Part shown: piece by piece, positions 1 to 8,224 of the stretch
Layout: each line of letters opens with the position of its first letter
How positions within the stretch are numbered: position 1 is the first letter of the stretch
Source of the DNA: Candidatus Neomarinimicrobiota bacterium
GTDB lineage: Bacteria > Fidelibacterota > JAANXI01
NCBI GenBank assembly: GCA_021734025.1
Contig: JAIPJS010000005.1
Coordinates: 128,112 to 192,111, forward strand
Direction of reading: 5' to 3'
DNA length: 64,000 bases
Made by a program: the position numbers and the translations under genes
Notes under the pieces: model-generated
Told to the model about the DNA's origin: nothing
What the model saw: the letters and a program-made list of their open reading frames with translations, nothing else
Databases searched by the model: none

Positions 1-65
1 TGCAGGACCCGTACGTGCGCTCTATTTTTCCCTTCTTTGTGAACTCAAACTGATGAGGTGGGACT

Positions 66-530
66 ATGTTAGAAGTAGGAGAGAAAGCGCCGGATTTTAC
101 GTTAAATGATGCCGGGGGAAATCCCCATACACTTTCGGATTACCGTGGACAAAAAGTGGTGGTCTATTTTTATCCCAAAGATGATACACCCGGCTGTACC
201 AAAGAAGCATGCAGTTTCAGAGATGCGGATGAGGTCTACCGGGAGCATAATATCAAGGTGTTTGGCATCAGTAATGATGATGAAAAATCCCATCAGAAGT
301 TTAAAGAAAAGTATAACCTACACCATACATTGCTGGCGGATGTAGATAACGAGGTCTGTCCCATGTATGGTGCGTATGGAACAAAAAAGATGTATGGCAA
401 GGAGTATGAAGGCATTAAGCGGATGACGTTTCTGCTGGACGAGGACGGCGTTATTACCAAGATTTTTAAACGCGTGAAGACGGATGTGCACGCGGAGGAA
501 GTCCTCGATGCCTTCGGATTGAGCGAATAA
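66..530 (+). CDS. bcp: Peroxiredoxin, Bcp/PrxQ type
   Basis: Thiol peroxidase of the Bcp/PrxQ family (154 aa, normal length), a cytoplasmic enzyme reducing hydrogen peroxide and organic hydroperoxides with thioredoxin-type reductants. The thioredoxin-fold motif TPGCTKEAC places the peroxidatic cysteine at C44 and the resolving cysteine at C49, the atypical two-cysteine spacing of this family. The C-terminal half has the expected 'YGTKKMYGKEYEGIKRMTFLLDE' type segment. An extra cysteine, C98, lies before it. A GGTGGG-like ribosome site precedes the ATG. The 65 nt upstream hold no recognisable gene. The next gene starts 65 nt downstream on the same strand; whether they are co-transcribed is not clear. 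Confidence 0.96.
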   Translation: MLEVGEKAPDFTLNDAGGNPHTLSDYRGQKVVVYFYPKDDTPGCTKEACSFRDADEVYREHNIKVFGISNDDEKSHQKFKEKYNLHHTLLADVDNEVCPMYGAYGTKKMYGKEYEGIKRMTFLLDEDGVITKIFKRVKTDVHAEEVLDAFGLSE

Positions 531-595
531 GAAAGCATACGCGATTCCCGGGTGTTTTCCTTTCCTGAAAGCCCTCTGGAAGTCGCCGGTTCTGT

Positions 596-1882
596 ATGAG
601 AAATAACCGTACACCGCTCCTCATCCTCTTTGTCGTCGTGTTCATCGATATGGTGGGCTTTGGGATTATCATCCCGCTGTTGCCATATTATGCACAGACA
701 TTCGCCGGTGAAATCCGTGCCGTTGGCTCCTGGCTGGGGTTGACCATGGCTCCGGAGGGCGTGGTGATTGCCGTCCTGTTCAGCGTGTATTCGCTAATGC
801 AGCTGATATTTTCGCCTATTTGGGGTCGGCTTTCCGACAATTTCGGCCGACGGCCTGTGCTCATGTGGAACCTGCTCGGCTCGGTAGTCGCGTATTTCAT
901 CTTTGGAATTGCAGGCTCGCTGTGGGTGCTGTTTCTCTCCAGGGTGATTCAGGGTGTAGCCGGTGCGAAAATTGCCACGGCTCAGGCGTATGTTGCGGAT
1001 ATTACAACACCGGAAAAACGCGCCCGTGGAATGGGGTTGATTGGCGCCGGACTTGGTTTGGGATTTGTTTTTGGACCCGCGATCGCTGGAATTTTGATAA
1101 GTCTGGAAACGACAGTCCTTTCCTTTCCCTGGATGGATGCCCTTCTTCAGCACAATATTTATTCGCTGCCGGGATACTTTGCGGCAATATTGGCACTGGC
1201 GAATTTTGTGCTGCTTTACTTTCTGTTGCCCGAACCGGACAGAAAAAAACGCACCCCAGATAAAGCACAGAAGCGGTTTTGGAATGCTACCAAACTTCGC
1301 ACCATACTTGGCAATCCCCAGCTGGTTCTGCTGCTTGGAATTGTTTTTCTGGCGACAACGGCGTTTTCTTCCATGGAATCCATGTTTGCGCTCTGGGGAG
1401 AATCGTCCCTGGGTATCGACGAAAAGACAAACAGCTATCTCTTTGCGTATATCGGAGTATTGATAGCGATTAATCAGGGCATGCTGGTTGGCCGGCTGGC
1501 GGAATGGCTCGGCGAACGGCGTCTTGTCGTTATCGGGACCGGTACGCTGATGCTGGCGCTCGTGGCCCTGCCTTTTTCCGGTTCGATTTGGACCTTAATG
1601 GTTGTGCTGGCGTTCCTGGCCTTTGGGAGCGGAATTAATACGCCGTCGCTCCAGAGTTTAATTTCCCAGGTGAGTTACGATTCGGACGTAGGCGGAACGC
1701 TTGGCATTTCCCAATCCACATCCAGTTTTGCCAGGATTGTCGGGCCGCTTTTGGGCGGCAGCGTTTACGATATGTTCGGAATTTCGTATCCGTTTCTGTT
1801 CGGCGCGGGCATCATGTTGGTGGCGTTTGGGATCAGTTGGCGCCTGTTCGATCGGAGGTCGGAGCTCGTCTTTGAAGCCTGA
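596..1882 (+). CDS. MFS transporter, TCR/Tet-like drug efflux family
   Basis: A 428-aa inner-membrane protein with about twelve hydrophobic segments. Residues 77-87 hold major-facilitator motif A (GRLSDNFGRRP) in the loop after the second membrane segment. Residues 150-165 match the antiporter motif C, ending GPAIAG. This pattern is that of the DHA1/TCR branch containing tetracycline and multidrug proton antiporters. The substrate cannot be read from sequence. It starts with ATG 65 nt after the peroxiredoxin gene. Resistance to a particular drug should not be inferred. Confidence 0.9.
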   Translation: MRNNRTPLLILFVVVFIDMVGFGIIIPLLPYYAQTFAGEIRAVGSWLGLTMAPEGVVIAVLFSVYSLMQLIFSPIWGRLSDNFGRRPVLMWNLLGSVVAYFIFGIAGSLWVLFLSRVIQGVAGAKIATAQAYVADITTPEKRARGMGLIGAGLGLGFVFGPAIAGILISLETTVLSFPWMDALLQHNIYSLPGYFAAILALANFVLLYFLLPEPDRKKRTPDKAQKRFWNATKLRTILGNPQLVLLLGIVFLATTAFSSMESMFALWGESSLGIDEKTNSYLFAYIGVLIAINQGMLVGRLAEWLGERRLVVIGTGTLMLALVALPFSGSIWTLMVVLAFLAFGSGINTPSLQSLISQVSYDSDVGGTLGISQSTSSFARIVGPLLGGSVYDMFGISYPFLFGAGIMLVAFGISWRLFDRRSELVFEA

Positions 1883-2016
1883 CACAATTCACTCACTCCA
1901 TGGAACAGGAGCGTGAACCGGATGAGGTACAAAATCCCCCTGTTGGTTAGTGGCATTGTCGCACGGAAGTGGTGGGATAAATGACTATGAATAGTAGCAC
2001 CGGGATTTAATACATC

Positions 2017-2412
2017 ATGAAAAACAGACTCTTGTTATACGGCGGATTAACCTTGCTGGCAATAGCATTTGCCGGAAAAGTATTGGGGGTTCCAACCGCA
2101 CTGTTTTGGATCCTGTTTGGCTTTGCGATTACGCTGAAAGCGACGTTTCTTTTCACTGTTTTCCGACAAAAGCGAAAAATATCGAAGGTTGGTCTCTATT
2201 TAATTCTTGCCGGGGTCGTGTTGATCATGCTGTCACTCCCTTTTAAGGCTGTTTATCCAATACCCTGGCTTCGAAATACTCTCTTTTATGGCGCCATTAC
2301 TCTCAAGGTTGCGGGGGTGGTTTTGTTACTGGTGAAAAAACCTTCCAAAGATGCTATGGACAGGTCAACTCAACAAATGAGCAATACGTCGTCTGCTGTT
2401 GAATCCAGGTGA
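2017..2412 (+). CDS. Small membrane protein, four predicted helices
   Basis: A 131-aa protein not recognised as a named family. It shows hydrophobic stretches at about residues 5-22, 27-47, 58-76 and 88-106. The two halves look alike (a glycine-rich helix, then a helix containing 'ITLK', seen at about 39-42 and 94-97), suggesting an internal duplication. A hydrophilic Ser/Thr-rich tail of about 25 residues follows. It lies 134 nt after the transporter and converges with the DUF3108 gene, leaving only 15 nt between the stops. Function unknown. Confidence 0.7.
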   Translation: MKNRLLLYGGLTLLAIAFAGKVLGVPTALFWILFGFAITLKATFLFTVFRQKRKISKVGLYLILAGVVLIMLSLPFKAVYPIPWLRNTLFYGAITLKVAGVVLLLVKKPSKDAMDRSTQQMSNTSSAVESR

Positions 2413-2427
2413 AATAAACAGCCGAGC

Positions 2428-3210
2428 CTACTCTTTCAGGTGTGCCCAGACCGAAAACGGTGACATGGGCACGTAAATCCGGTAAATCGTATCCGTGGAA
2501 ATATCGACCCAGAACCGAAGTGTCCGGTCTTTTGTCGCAATATTTGCTGAGAGGTAGTCCGTCCGCCCGGTCATTTTTTCTCCGCCGATCGGTTGAACGA
2601 GCTGCGCTTCTACCACCTTGGTTTGTACTTTCTTCCCAAACGGATTCACGACTTCCGTCCCCAGAACCCGGAGTTGAATCTGCCAGCGCTGGCCGTCGAT
2701 TTCCACTATCTCAGTCCGGGATTCTCCGGAGGACCACTCGTGATGTTGTATCCAAAGCATCGCGGAAAACAGGCTGTGTGTACTCTCCGGAAAATTTGTT
2801 TTTTCTCCTGACGGAAGTGTGATGGTGTGGGCTTGCGTATCATATAAAAAGACCTGACGATCTCTGTGTTTACCCTCGTGGATCTTTTTAACATATTTTC
2901 TGGGATTCCAGGTTTCCGGCTCCGCCTGAATTGTGTAGGTGTTGGAAATTTCGTAGATATAGGAAAACGCCGGTTTAATTTCCGCGCTGTAACTACCGGT
3001 CCAGACGTCTTGATTCTGGATGGTGGAGATACTGACGTTCAAGACGGGGATCTTCATGTAACTGACCGTATAATGGTATTCTTCGGCGTGTAGGGGACTA
3101 ATTGTCCAGAATACAATTACTAGAAATATGAGCCTCCCCACCAATGAATTGACGGGCTGAAAGCAAGCGCCCCTCCGGGGCTTGAATTTTTCTCCTTCTT
3201 CACTTTTCAT
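2428..3210 (-). CDS. DUF3108 domain exported protein
   Basis: The mature part (YHYTVSYMKIPVLNVSI...) matches the DUF3108 family of periplasmic or envelope beta-rich proteins of unknown function. A signal peptide (hydrophobic stretch ending SPLHA, then EEYHY) is visible. The start is uncertain. The ATG at 3210 adds 22 residues (from MKSEEGEK) that are encoded by a dispersed repeat also present at 17461 and, inverted, near 61270. The native start may instead be TTG at 3144-3142 or GTG at 3141-3139, just before the hydrophobic segment, giving about 237-238 aa; no good ribosome site was seen at either place. It lies about 210 nt downstream of the glycosyltransferase gene on the same strand. Confidence 0.85.
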   Translation of the reverse strand: MKSEEGEKFKPRRGACFQPVNSLVGRLIFLVIVFWTISPLHAEEYHYTVSYMKIPVLNVSISTIQNQDVWTGSYSAEIKPAFSYIYEISNTYTIQAEPETWNPRKYVKKIHEGKHRDRQVFLYDTQAHTITLPSGEKTNFPESTHSLFSAMLWIQHHEWSSGESRTEIVEIDGQRWQIQLRVLGTEVVNPFGKKVQTKVVEAQLVQPIGGEKMTGRTDYLSANIATKDRTLRFWVDISTDTIYRIYVPMSPFSVWAHLKE

Positions 3211-3425
3211 TCTGCATTCTTCACTTTTTCTTCGCGGCGCGTGTTGGGTACTTTATCAATGGATATTGGATATTCGTTATTCATCGGTTATTTCATCAGC
3301 CATCCCTGACGGAATTTGTATGAATTTTTATGCATTTGTCTCTCCACTAATAAATTGGTGGCAGGTTTTATTCTTTTCCTTTTTCCCTTCTCCTTTCTCC
3401 CTCTTCTTCCCCTATACCCTATCCC
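3137..3425 (+). repeat. Dispersed hairpin plus pyrimidine-tract repeat, copy 1
   Basis: The core CCCACCAAT...GGGCTGAAAGCAA, a GCCCC/GGGGC hairpin, then GAATTTTT and a pyrimidine-rich tract ending CCCTATACCCTATCC. The same order recurs at 17461-17645 and, inverted, at 61101-61277. This copy is split by about 130 nt of other sequence. It overlaps the 5' end of the DUF3108 reading frame and supplies the last bases and stop of the glycosyltransferase gene. Confidence 0.75.
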
Positions 3426-4594
3426 TGTTCTTTTTCCCCAATCTGTTTCACCTCTTTCCGGGTCCGGCCCTTCCAGGAGTAGTTGAAAAATACGCCGCCG
3501 AGACCAGTCACGATGATGTACGGAATCTGCAGCAGGGTCCAGACCGGGAACTGGCCCATCAGATCCCGGCGGGCATAGATTTGCGTTGCGTAGTTGAGTA
3601 GTACGAACTCGCTAAGTGCTTTCACAAGATATCCGGCGCCGACAATTATCCAGAATCCCGGGTTGAACAGAGCGTAAAGAATCCCACCGATAAAGACGAC
3701 ATACATCGAGAAGACGGCCACGAGATATGCGAAAAATGCCGGGTCCATCCAGAGCTGAATTGGAGCGTCGGAGGCCCAGCGAATACGCTGATGGAGGAGA
3801 TCCTTTAGCGTCAGTTCCGGTGAGGTGTTGTTATAGGCCTCCGGAGTGCCGGCGAAGACGATCTCGAATTCGGTCTTCCGCCGGATAAGCTGGAGGAGCA
3901 AGACATCATCGCCGGTGGCGCGCTCGGCAATAGAATCATACCCGCCGACCTCCTGGAATGCGGACTTCCGGAATCCCAGATTCTGTCCGGATGACGCCAG
4001 TGGAATACCGTGATTCAGGGCGCCTTCGTTGGCGGCCATCAGCGCCAGGAAGTCGAACGCTTGCCACTTTTGCAGCCAGGATCGCCGGTCGGTGACACTG
4101 ACGCCGGAGTAACCGACCACCATTCCGACATCCTCGGTAAAATAGGAATTCATCGTGCCAACCCAGGTGGGCCGGACGATGCAATCGGCATCAACGGTGA
4201 GGATAATATCGCCGCGGGCCTCTTTGATCCCGACAGTCAGAGCGTATTTCTTAGGTGAATAGTTGTCCGGTGTTTCCTCCACCCGGAGCAGCCGCAGCTC
4301 CTCACTTCGCTGGGAATATTCTTTCACGGTTTCTGCCGTGGAGTCGGTGGATTTGTCATCCACAACGATGACTTCATAGCGATCCGAAGGATATTCCTGC
4401 TTTATCAGGCTGTCCAGGAGCGCCGGGATGTTCTCTTCCTCGTTCCGGGCGGCGATGATAACGGAGATGAAGTGTTTCTTTTTGTTGGAGCCGGCTTGAC
4501 GGCGATGGAGTCCCACATAGAAAAAAAGCGAACTGGCGCTGTACAGCAGCACCGGAAGCCAAAACAGTATTATTACAAGAAAGGAAACGGTCAA
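3419..4594 (-). CDS. Membrane-anchored family 2 glycosyltransferase
   Basis: A 391-aa GT2 enzyme expected to transfer a sugar from a nucleotide-sugar donor on the cytoplasmic face of the inner membrane. It has one N-terminal membrane helix (about 3-25) and a GT-A domain from about 42. Key residues are the nucleotide-binding VVDD (77-80), the DADC metal site (135-138), TGDD (227-230) as probable catalytic acid region, and the QRIRW signature (269-273) of processive or polyisoprenoid-type GT2 enzymes. Three or so hydrophobic segments follow from about 285. It begins 6 nt after the mgtE stop, so the two are probably co-transcribed. The acceptor is unknown. Confidence 0.9.
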   Translation of the reverse strand: MTVSFLVIILFWLPVLLYSASSLFFYVGLHRRQAGSNKKKHFISVIIAARNEEENIPALLDSLIKQEYPSDRYEVIVVDDKSTDSTAETVKEYSQRSEELRLLRVEETPDNYSPKKYALTVGIKEARGDIILTVDADCIVRPTWVGTMNSYFTEDVGMVVGYSGVSVTDRRSWLQKWQAFDFLALMAANEGALNHGIPLASSGQNLGFRKSAFQEVGGYDSIAERATGDDVLLLQLIRRKTEFEIVFAGTPEAYNNTSPELTLKDLLHQRIRWASDAPIQLWMDPAFFAYLVAVFSMYVVFIGGILYALFNPGFWIIVGAGYLVKALSEFVLLNYATQIYARRDLMGQFPVWTLLQIPYIIVTGLGGVFFNYSWKGRTRKEVKQIGEKEQG

Positions 4595-4600
4595 TGGATT

Positions 4601-5953
4601 TTACAGGAGTGCCATGGCGATTGAAAAATAGATTAACAGGCCGAGGATATCGATGGAAGTTGTTACGAACGGCCCTGTAGCAATGGCAGGATCCACGTTG
4701 AGTTTATTCAGAACAATCGGCGCAAATGCTCCCATGAGCGCTGCCAGGATCATGACGGCGCAGATTCCGAGCCCCACCACTACCCCGACCATTATTCCGG
4801 AGGAGGTATAGATTATTTTTACCAGGATTGCCAGCGCAATGCCGTAGGTAATTCCAAGGATTAAACCGACACGTAATTCTTTGAAGATCACGTGTCCCGC
4901 TTCCCGGATGTTGACCCGACCGGTCGCCAGCCCTCGGATGACAATGGTGGCGGACTGGGTGCCGATATTCCCGCCCATTCCGGCGATAATCGGCATGAAG
5001 GCAGCCAGGGCGACGACTCGTTGTAGGAGATCGCCAAAGGAACTGACGATCATCGAGGCCACTATCCCGCCGATCCAGGTGGCGAAAAGCCACGGGAAGC
5101 GGAGCTTGGATTCCTCATAGGTGCTCTTCAGCAAAATTTCCCGATCCCGGCCGGCGCCGGCCATCTGGAGAAAGTCCTCGGTGGCCTCTTCCCGGATAAC
5201 GTCGATGATGTCGTCGACGGTTACAATGCCCAGCAAATGGTTTTCATCGTCCACCACCGGCAGCGCCAGGATATTGTAGCGGCCCACCAGCCGGGCGACC
5301 TCCTCCTGATCCGTTTCCGGGAGCACGCTGACCACCTGGGTGATCATAAAATCTTTCAGCGCCTTCTTTGGGCTAACCATCAGTAGCTGCCTCAGCGAGC
5401 ACACGCCTTTTAGATGATTGTCGTCATCCACCACATAGACGTAGAAAACCATTTCGCTGTTTTCGGACTGCTGGAGCACCTCGATAGCTTCTGACGCGGT
5501 GGTATCCTCGTTCAGCGAAAACGCCTCCGGAATCATGATACCGCCGGCGGTATCCTCCGGGTAGCCCATGATAGCTTCCAGGTCGATGGCGCTCTCCGGC
5601 TCCATAAGCTGGACGATTTCGCCGGAGAGATCGTCCGGGAGCAAGCCGAGCACGTCCGCCAGATCATCCGTGGCCATCTCGGAAAACAGCTCAATAACCT
5701 GTTCGCGGGTCAGCTGGTTAATCAGTTCCACCCGGAGCGAATCGTCCATTTCACTCAGGACTTCCGCCGCGTGATTCCGGTCGGAGATCAGTGGGAAAAT
5801 TTCCCGTCGTTCCGGCTCGGTGAGGTAACGAAAAATGGTGGCCAAATCGGCGGCGTGAGTCTTATGGAGAATTTTCTTAAGGTTGGCGTGAGCATTCCGC
5901 CGATTCAGCCGACGCAACGTGTCCAGCAATATGTTGATCTCTTGCGTAAGCAT
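4601..5953 (-). CDS. mgtE: Magnesium transporter MgtE
   Basis: A 450-aa MgtE magnesium channel/transporter of standard length. The order is an N-terminal helical domain (1-130), two CBS domains (about 135-255) that sense magnesium, and a C-terminal pore domain with about five membrane helices (from about 285). The pore segment carries the typical 'MPIIAGMGGNIGTQSATI' stretch and the second 'ALMGAFAPIVLNKLNVDPA' type segment. It lies 125 nt downstream of the CPBP protease gene and directly ahead of the glycosyltransferase. The 125-nt leader is short for an M-box riboswitch and no such fold was recognised. Confidence 0.97.
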   Translation of the reverse strand: MLTQEINILLDTLRRLNRRNAHANLKKILHKTHAADLATIFRYLTEPERREIFPLISDRNHAAEVLSEMDDSLRVELINQLTREQVIELFSEMATDDLADVLGLLPDDLSGEIVQLMEPESAIDLEAIMGYPEDTAGGIMIPEAFSLNEDTTASEAIEVLQQSENSEMVFYVYVVDDDNHLKGVCSLRQLLMVSPKKALKDFMITQVVSVLPETDQEEVARLVGRYNILALPVVDDENHLLGIVTVDDIIDVIREEATEDFLQMAGAGRDREILLKSTYEESKLRFPWLFATWIGGIVASMIVSSFGDLLQRVVALAAFMPIIAGMGGNIGTQSATIVIRGLATGRVNIREAGHVIFKELRVGLILGITYGIALAILVKIIYTSSGIMVGVVVGLGICAVMILAALMGAFAPIVLNKLNVDPAIATGPFVTTSIDILGLLIYFSIAMALL

Positions 5954-6078
5954 GACTCCCGTCGTTTTTCTAAGATATTATCGCAATTATGTAATATGCC
6001 AAAAAAAACCGCCTTTCTATAGAGAAAATTTCGTATCCCAGAGAAGGATTGGGGTGCCCGATTCCGTCCGCGGGAAAA

Positions 6079-6981
6079 TTAATTCTCCGGAGGCAGGGAA
6101 GGATGATCCGACTCGGCTAAATTGTCTTTCGGAAAGATGGTGTCGGACTGTCGATCTTCCAGTGGAAACTCCCGGTTGATTCGCTGAAATCCGTAATAGG
6201 TGCCGGCGATGGCCAACCCAATCCAGACCGGCGAGACGTGATTTCCCATTTGGTACCAGCCCAATCCGTTGGGATCGAGGTTGGAGAATAACAGCGATAA
6301 TCCGTTGATACTCATATGTGCCGCAATGCCGGGCAGTACACTCTGGGATCGCCAGGACAGATATGACAATACAACGCCAAACACATAGAGTTGCAGGATC
6401 CACCAGGTGTTCATGTGCAGAAGCGCAAACGCCAGCGCCGTGGTCAGGATTGCTTTGGTAACGTCGCGAATCCGATGCTCCAGCGTAGTCTGGAGGAATC
6501 CCCGGAACAGCAACTCTTCGGCGATAGGCGTAATGACAACCAGCGCCCCGACAATGAGGAGAAACTCGCCGAATGAATTTATCTCGAAGAACATCAGCGA
6601 TTCGTCCAGCCACGCTGGCGGCTCGATAAACATGGAAATCACGCGATCGAATTCGTCGCCCAGCACAGAAATACTGAGACCAATAATCGCCGCCCAGAGA
6701 AACACCGTCCAGGTAACCGTGCGCAGCCGGTAGAGAAACCGCGGATTATAATTATTTCGGAGGACGTAATAAGCGCTCGGCAGTAGAATAAAAATTTCCC
6801 CGATGAAGATGTAAATCCGGGCACTTTGCGGTATAACTCCATCCTCCGGCTGAATAAAGAACGCCGCAAAAAAGTACGGCAGCAGGATGCTGAGAAACAC
6901 GATACCAATCGTTGGCCAGCGCTTCGGGAAGCGGGGAGCATCGGAGCCGGAATCATTTTTTGGCTTAATGGAGTCGTTCAT
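6079..6981 (-). CDS. CPBP family intramembrane glutamic protease
   Basis: A 300-aa polytopic membrane protein of the CPBP (CAAX protease and bacteriocin-processing, Abi) family. The motif EELLFRG at 155-161 gives the paired glutamates and arginine. A conserved histidine follows at about 189 (LLHMN) and a third motif, HMSIN, has H222. Together these form the active site described for Rce1-type proteases. About seven to eight hydrophobic segments are visible. The substrate is unknown. It heads the CPBP-mgtE-glycosyltransferase run on the minus strand. Confidence 0.92.
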   Translation of the reverse strand: MNDSIKPKNDSGSDAPRFPKRWPTIGIVFLSILLPYFFAAFFIQPEDGVIPQSARIYIFIGEIFILLPSAYYVLRNNYNPRFLYRLRTVTWTVFLWAAIIGLSISVLGDEFDRVISMFIEPPAWLDESLMFFEINSFGEFLLIVGALVVITPIAEELLFRGFLQTTLEHRIRDVTKAILTTALAFALLHMNTWWILQLYVFGVVLSYLSWRSQSVLPGIAAHMSINGLSLLFSNLDPNGLGWYQMGNHVSPVWIGLAIAGTYYGFQRINREFPLEDRQSDTIFPKDNLAESDHPSLPPEN

Positions 6982-7059
6982 ACCGTCAGTTCTCAGAGGT
7001 TTCTAGGGTCAGTATTTCGTACTGCGTATTGTGTATCTTGAATCTCAATCTGTTGTGAC

Positions 7060-7115
7060 GCCTTGGAATAAGATTCCAAGGCTATTGGAGCAAGCCGCGC
7101 AATTTTATTGCGAGG
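7060..7115. repeat. Two short trinucleotide-loop hairpins
   Basis: 7060-7082 is a perfect palindrome, GCCTTGGAAT-AAG-ATTCCAAGGC. 7095-7115 is CCGCGCAAT-TTT-ATTGCGAGG with one mismatch. They belong to the dispersed family CCTnnnAAT-NNN-ATTnnnAGG also seen at 11234, 17392, 17417, 61291, 61316, 61398 and 61446. They sit in the gap between the CPBP protease and the TrmH-type gene. Confidence 0.85.
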
Positions 7116-7155
7116 TAAATGGTACATTAATAATTGAATCGATAGTTTTTCTCCA

Positions 7156-7187
7156 CTGTCGGCGACGCTGATAGCGGTCACCGACAG
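7156..7187 (-). repeat. CTGTCGG inverted-repeat element
   Basis: An imperfect 32-nt palindrome, CTGTCGGCGAC...GTCACCGACAG. Its reverse complement recurs at 61353-61384. The single mismatch in the arms is C.A on this strand but a G.U wobble on the other, suggesting that the minus strand is the RNA-like sense. Both copies lie next to trinucleotide-loop hairpins. Confidence 0.75.
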
Positions 7188-7255
7188 AAATGGCGTCTCT
7201 ACGCAATACGTATTTATTAGGTCTAATCAAGCCCAATTCAATGACGTCTCGCGTT

Positions 7256-8047
7256 TCAAGTTTCAATCGCTGTCAACGCGTAAAGTAACACCGTCCCCGC
7301 CATGGCCACGTTCAGTGAGTCAGCCGGACCATCACCGGGTATGGTAAGTTTTTTGTTCGCTGATTGTCCCAGCGATACAGAAACGCCGTGGGCCTCGTTG
7401 CCCAGCACCAACGCCCAGGGTTGGTGCAATTCCTCACGGGAGATTTGATTGACTCCAACCCCATCCATATCAGCGGTAAAAATTGAATAGGATGTGTTAC
7501 GCAGTTGTGCAAGGACGGGAAACCAGTCATTGATTTCCAAAACTGTTACCCGGAACACCGCGCCCATAGACGCGCGCATTACCTTAGGGTTTGTCCACTC
7601 CACGCTGCCAGGCCCGGCAAGGATTTCCCGCACCCCGAACCAGTCTGCGGAACGAAGCAGCGTGCCAAAATTTCCGGGATCACTGATACCATCCAACAGG
7701 AGTATTTCCGGGTGCCAGTCCGGTTCCGGCTCAAAGTCCGGGCGGTCCGGAATATCCGCTAATACCGCCACACCCTGCGGGTGCTCGGTGTTGGTGATCT
7801 TTTGCATCTCGTGACTGGAAATCTCCGTCGGGTTGAGGTGTTTTTCCCCGGCAACGCCGAACAGTACTTCCGAGTCATCCCGTTCGGCAAAATCCCCGGT
7901 ATAGTACATCTCCCGGAGTGGCCAGTCCGAGCGGAGTATCTCCTCACAGAGCCGCACACCTTCGATGACGCACTGCCCGTGCTCCCGGCGAAATTTCTTC
8001 CGGCTCAGGGAAGAGAGGTGTTTTAGCTGACGGTTGGATAATCCCAT
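7256..8047 (-). CDS. TrmH/SpoU-family RNA 2'-O-methyltransferase
   Basis: A 263-aa SPOUT methyltransferase. The N-terminal substrate-binding part (MGLSNRQLKHLSSLSRKK..., about 1-105) is the form found in RlmB/TsnR-like enzymes. The C-terminal knotted domain has motif 1 (DPGNFGTLLRSADWFGV, about 119-135), motif 2 (VLGNEAHGVS) and motif 3 (SLNVAMAGTVLLY), which bind S-adenosylmethionine and the ribose. It probably modifies a ribose in rRNA or tRNA; the exact site cannot be assigned. An AACAC-type repeat array begins immediately upstream of the ATG. Confidence 0.93.
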   Translation of the reverse strand: MGLSNRQLKHLSSLSRKKFRREHGQCVIEGVRLCEEILRSDWPLREMYYTGDFAERDDSEVLFGVAGEKHLNPTEISSHEMQKITNTEHPQGVAVLADIPDRPDFEPEPDWHPEILLLDGISDPGNFGTLLRSADWFGVREILAGPGSVEWTNPKVMRASMGAVFRVTVLEINDWFPVLAQLRNTSYSIFTADMDGVGVNQISREELHQPWALVLGNEAHGVSVSLGQSANKKLTIPGDGPADSLNVAMAGTVLLYALTAIET

Positions 8048-8083
8048 AAAGACAGTGTTATAGTGTTCGGGTGTTTATGTGTT
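8048..8083 (-). repeat. AACAC array, copy 1
   Basis: On the minus strand this reads as phased AACAC units (AACACCCGAACACTATAACAC). It shares the AACACCCGAACACT core with arrays at 17198-17248 and 35292-35381. It abuts the start codon of the TrmH-type gene. Confidence 0.7.
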
Positions 8084-8224
8084 CAAGTAAAATTATGTTG
8101 TGGATATTTATAATAAAACGGGAATCAGGTAGCTTTGATGTGGATACCTTCGAATATTTAAAACTGTTATTTTGAGGGTGGATGGGCTTTGCGATCTCTG
8201 CGTCTCTGCGGTGAACTTTTTGAG

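Noticed and set aside
5954-6078. M-box riboswitch before mgtE
   Set aside because: The 125-nt leader is short for the class and no matching conserved core was recognised.
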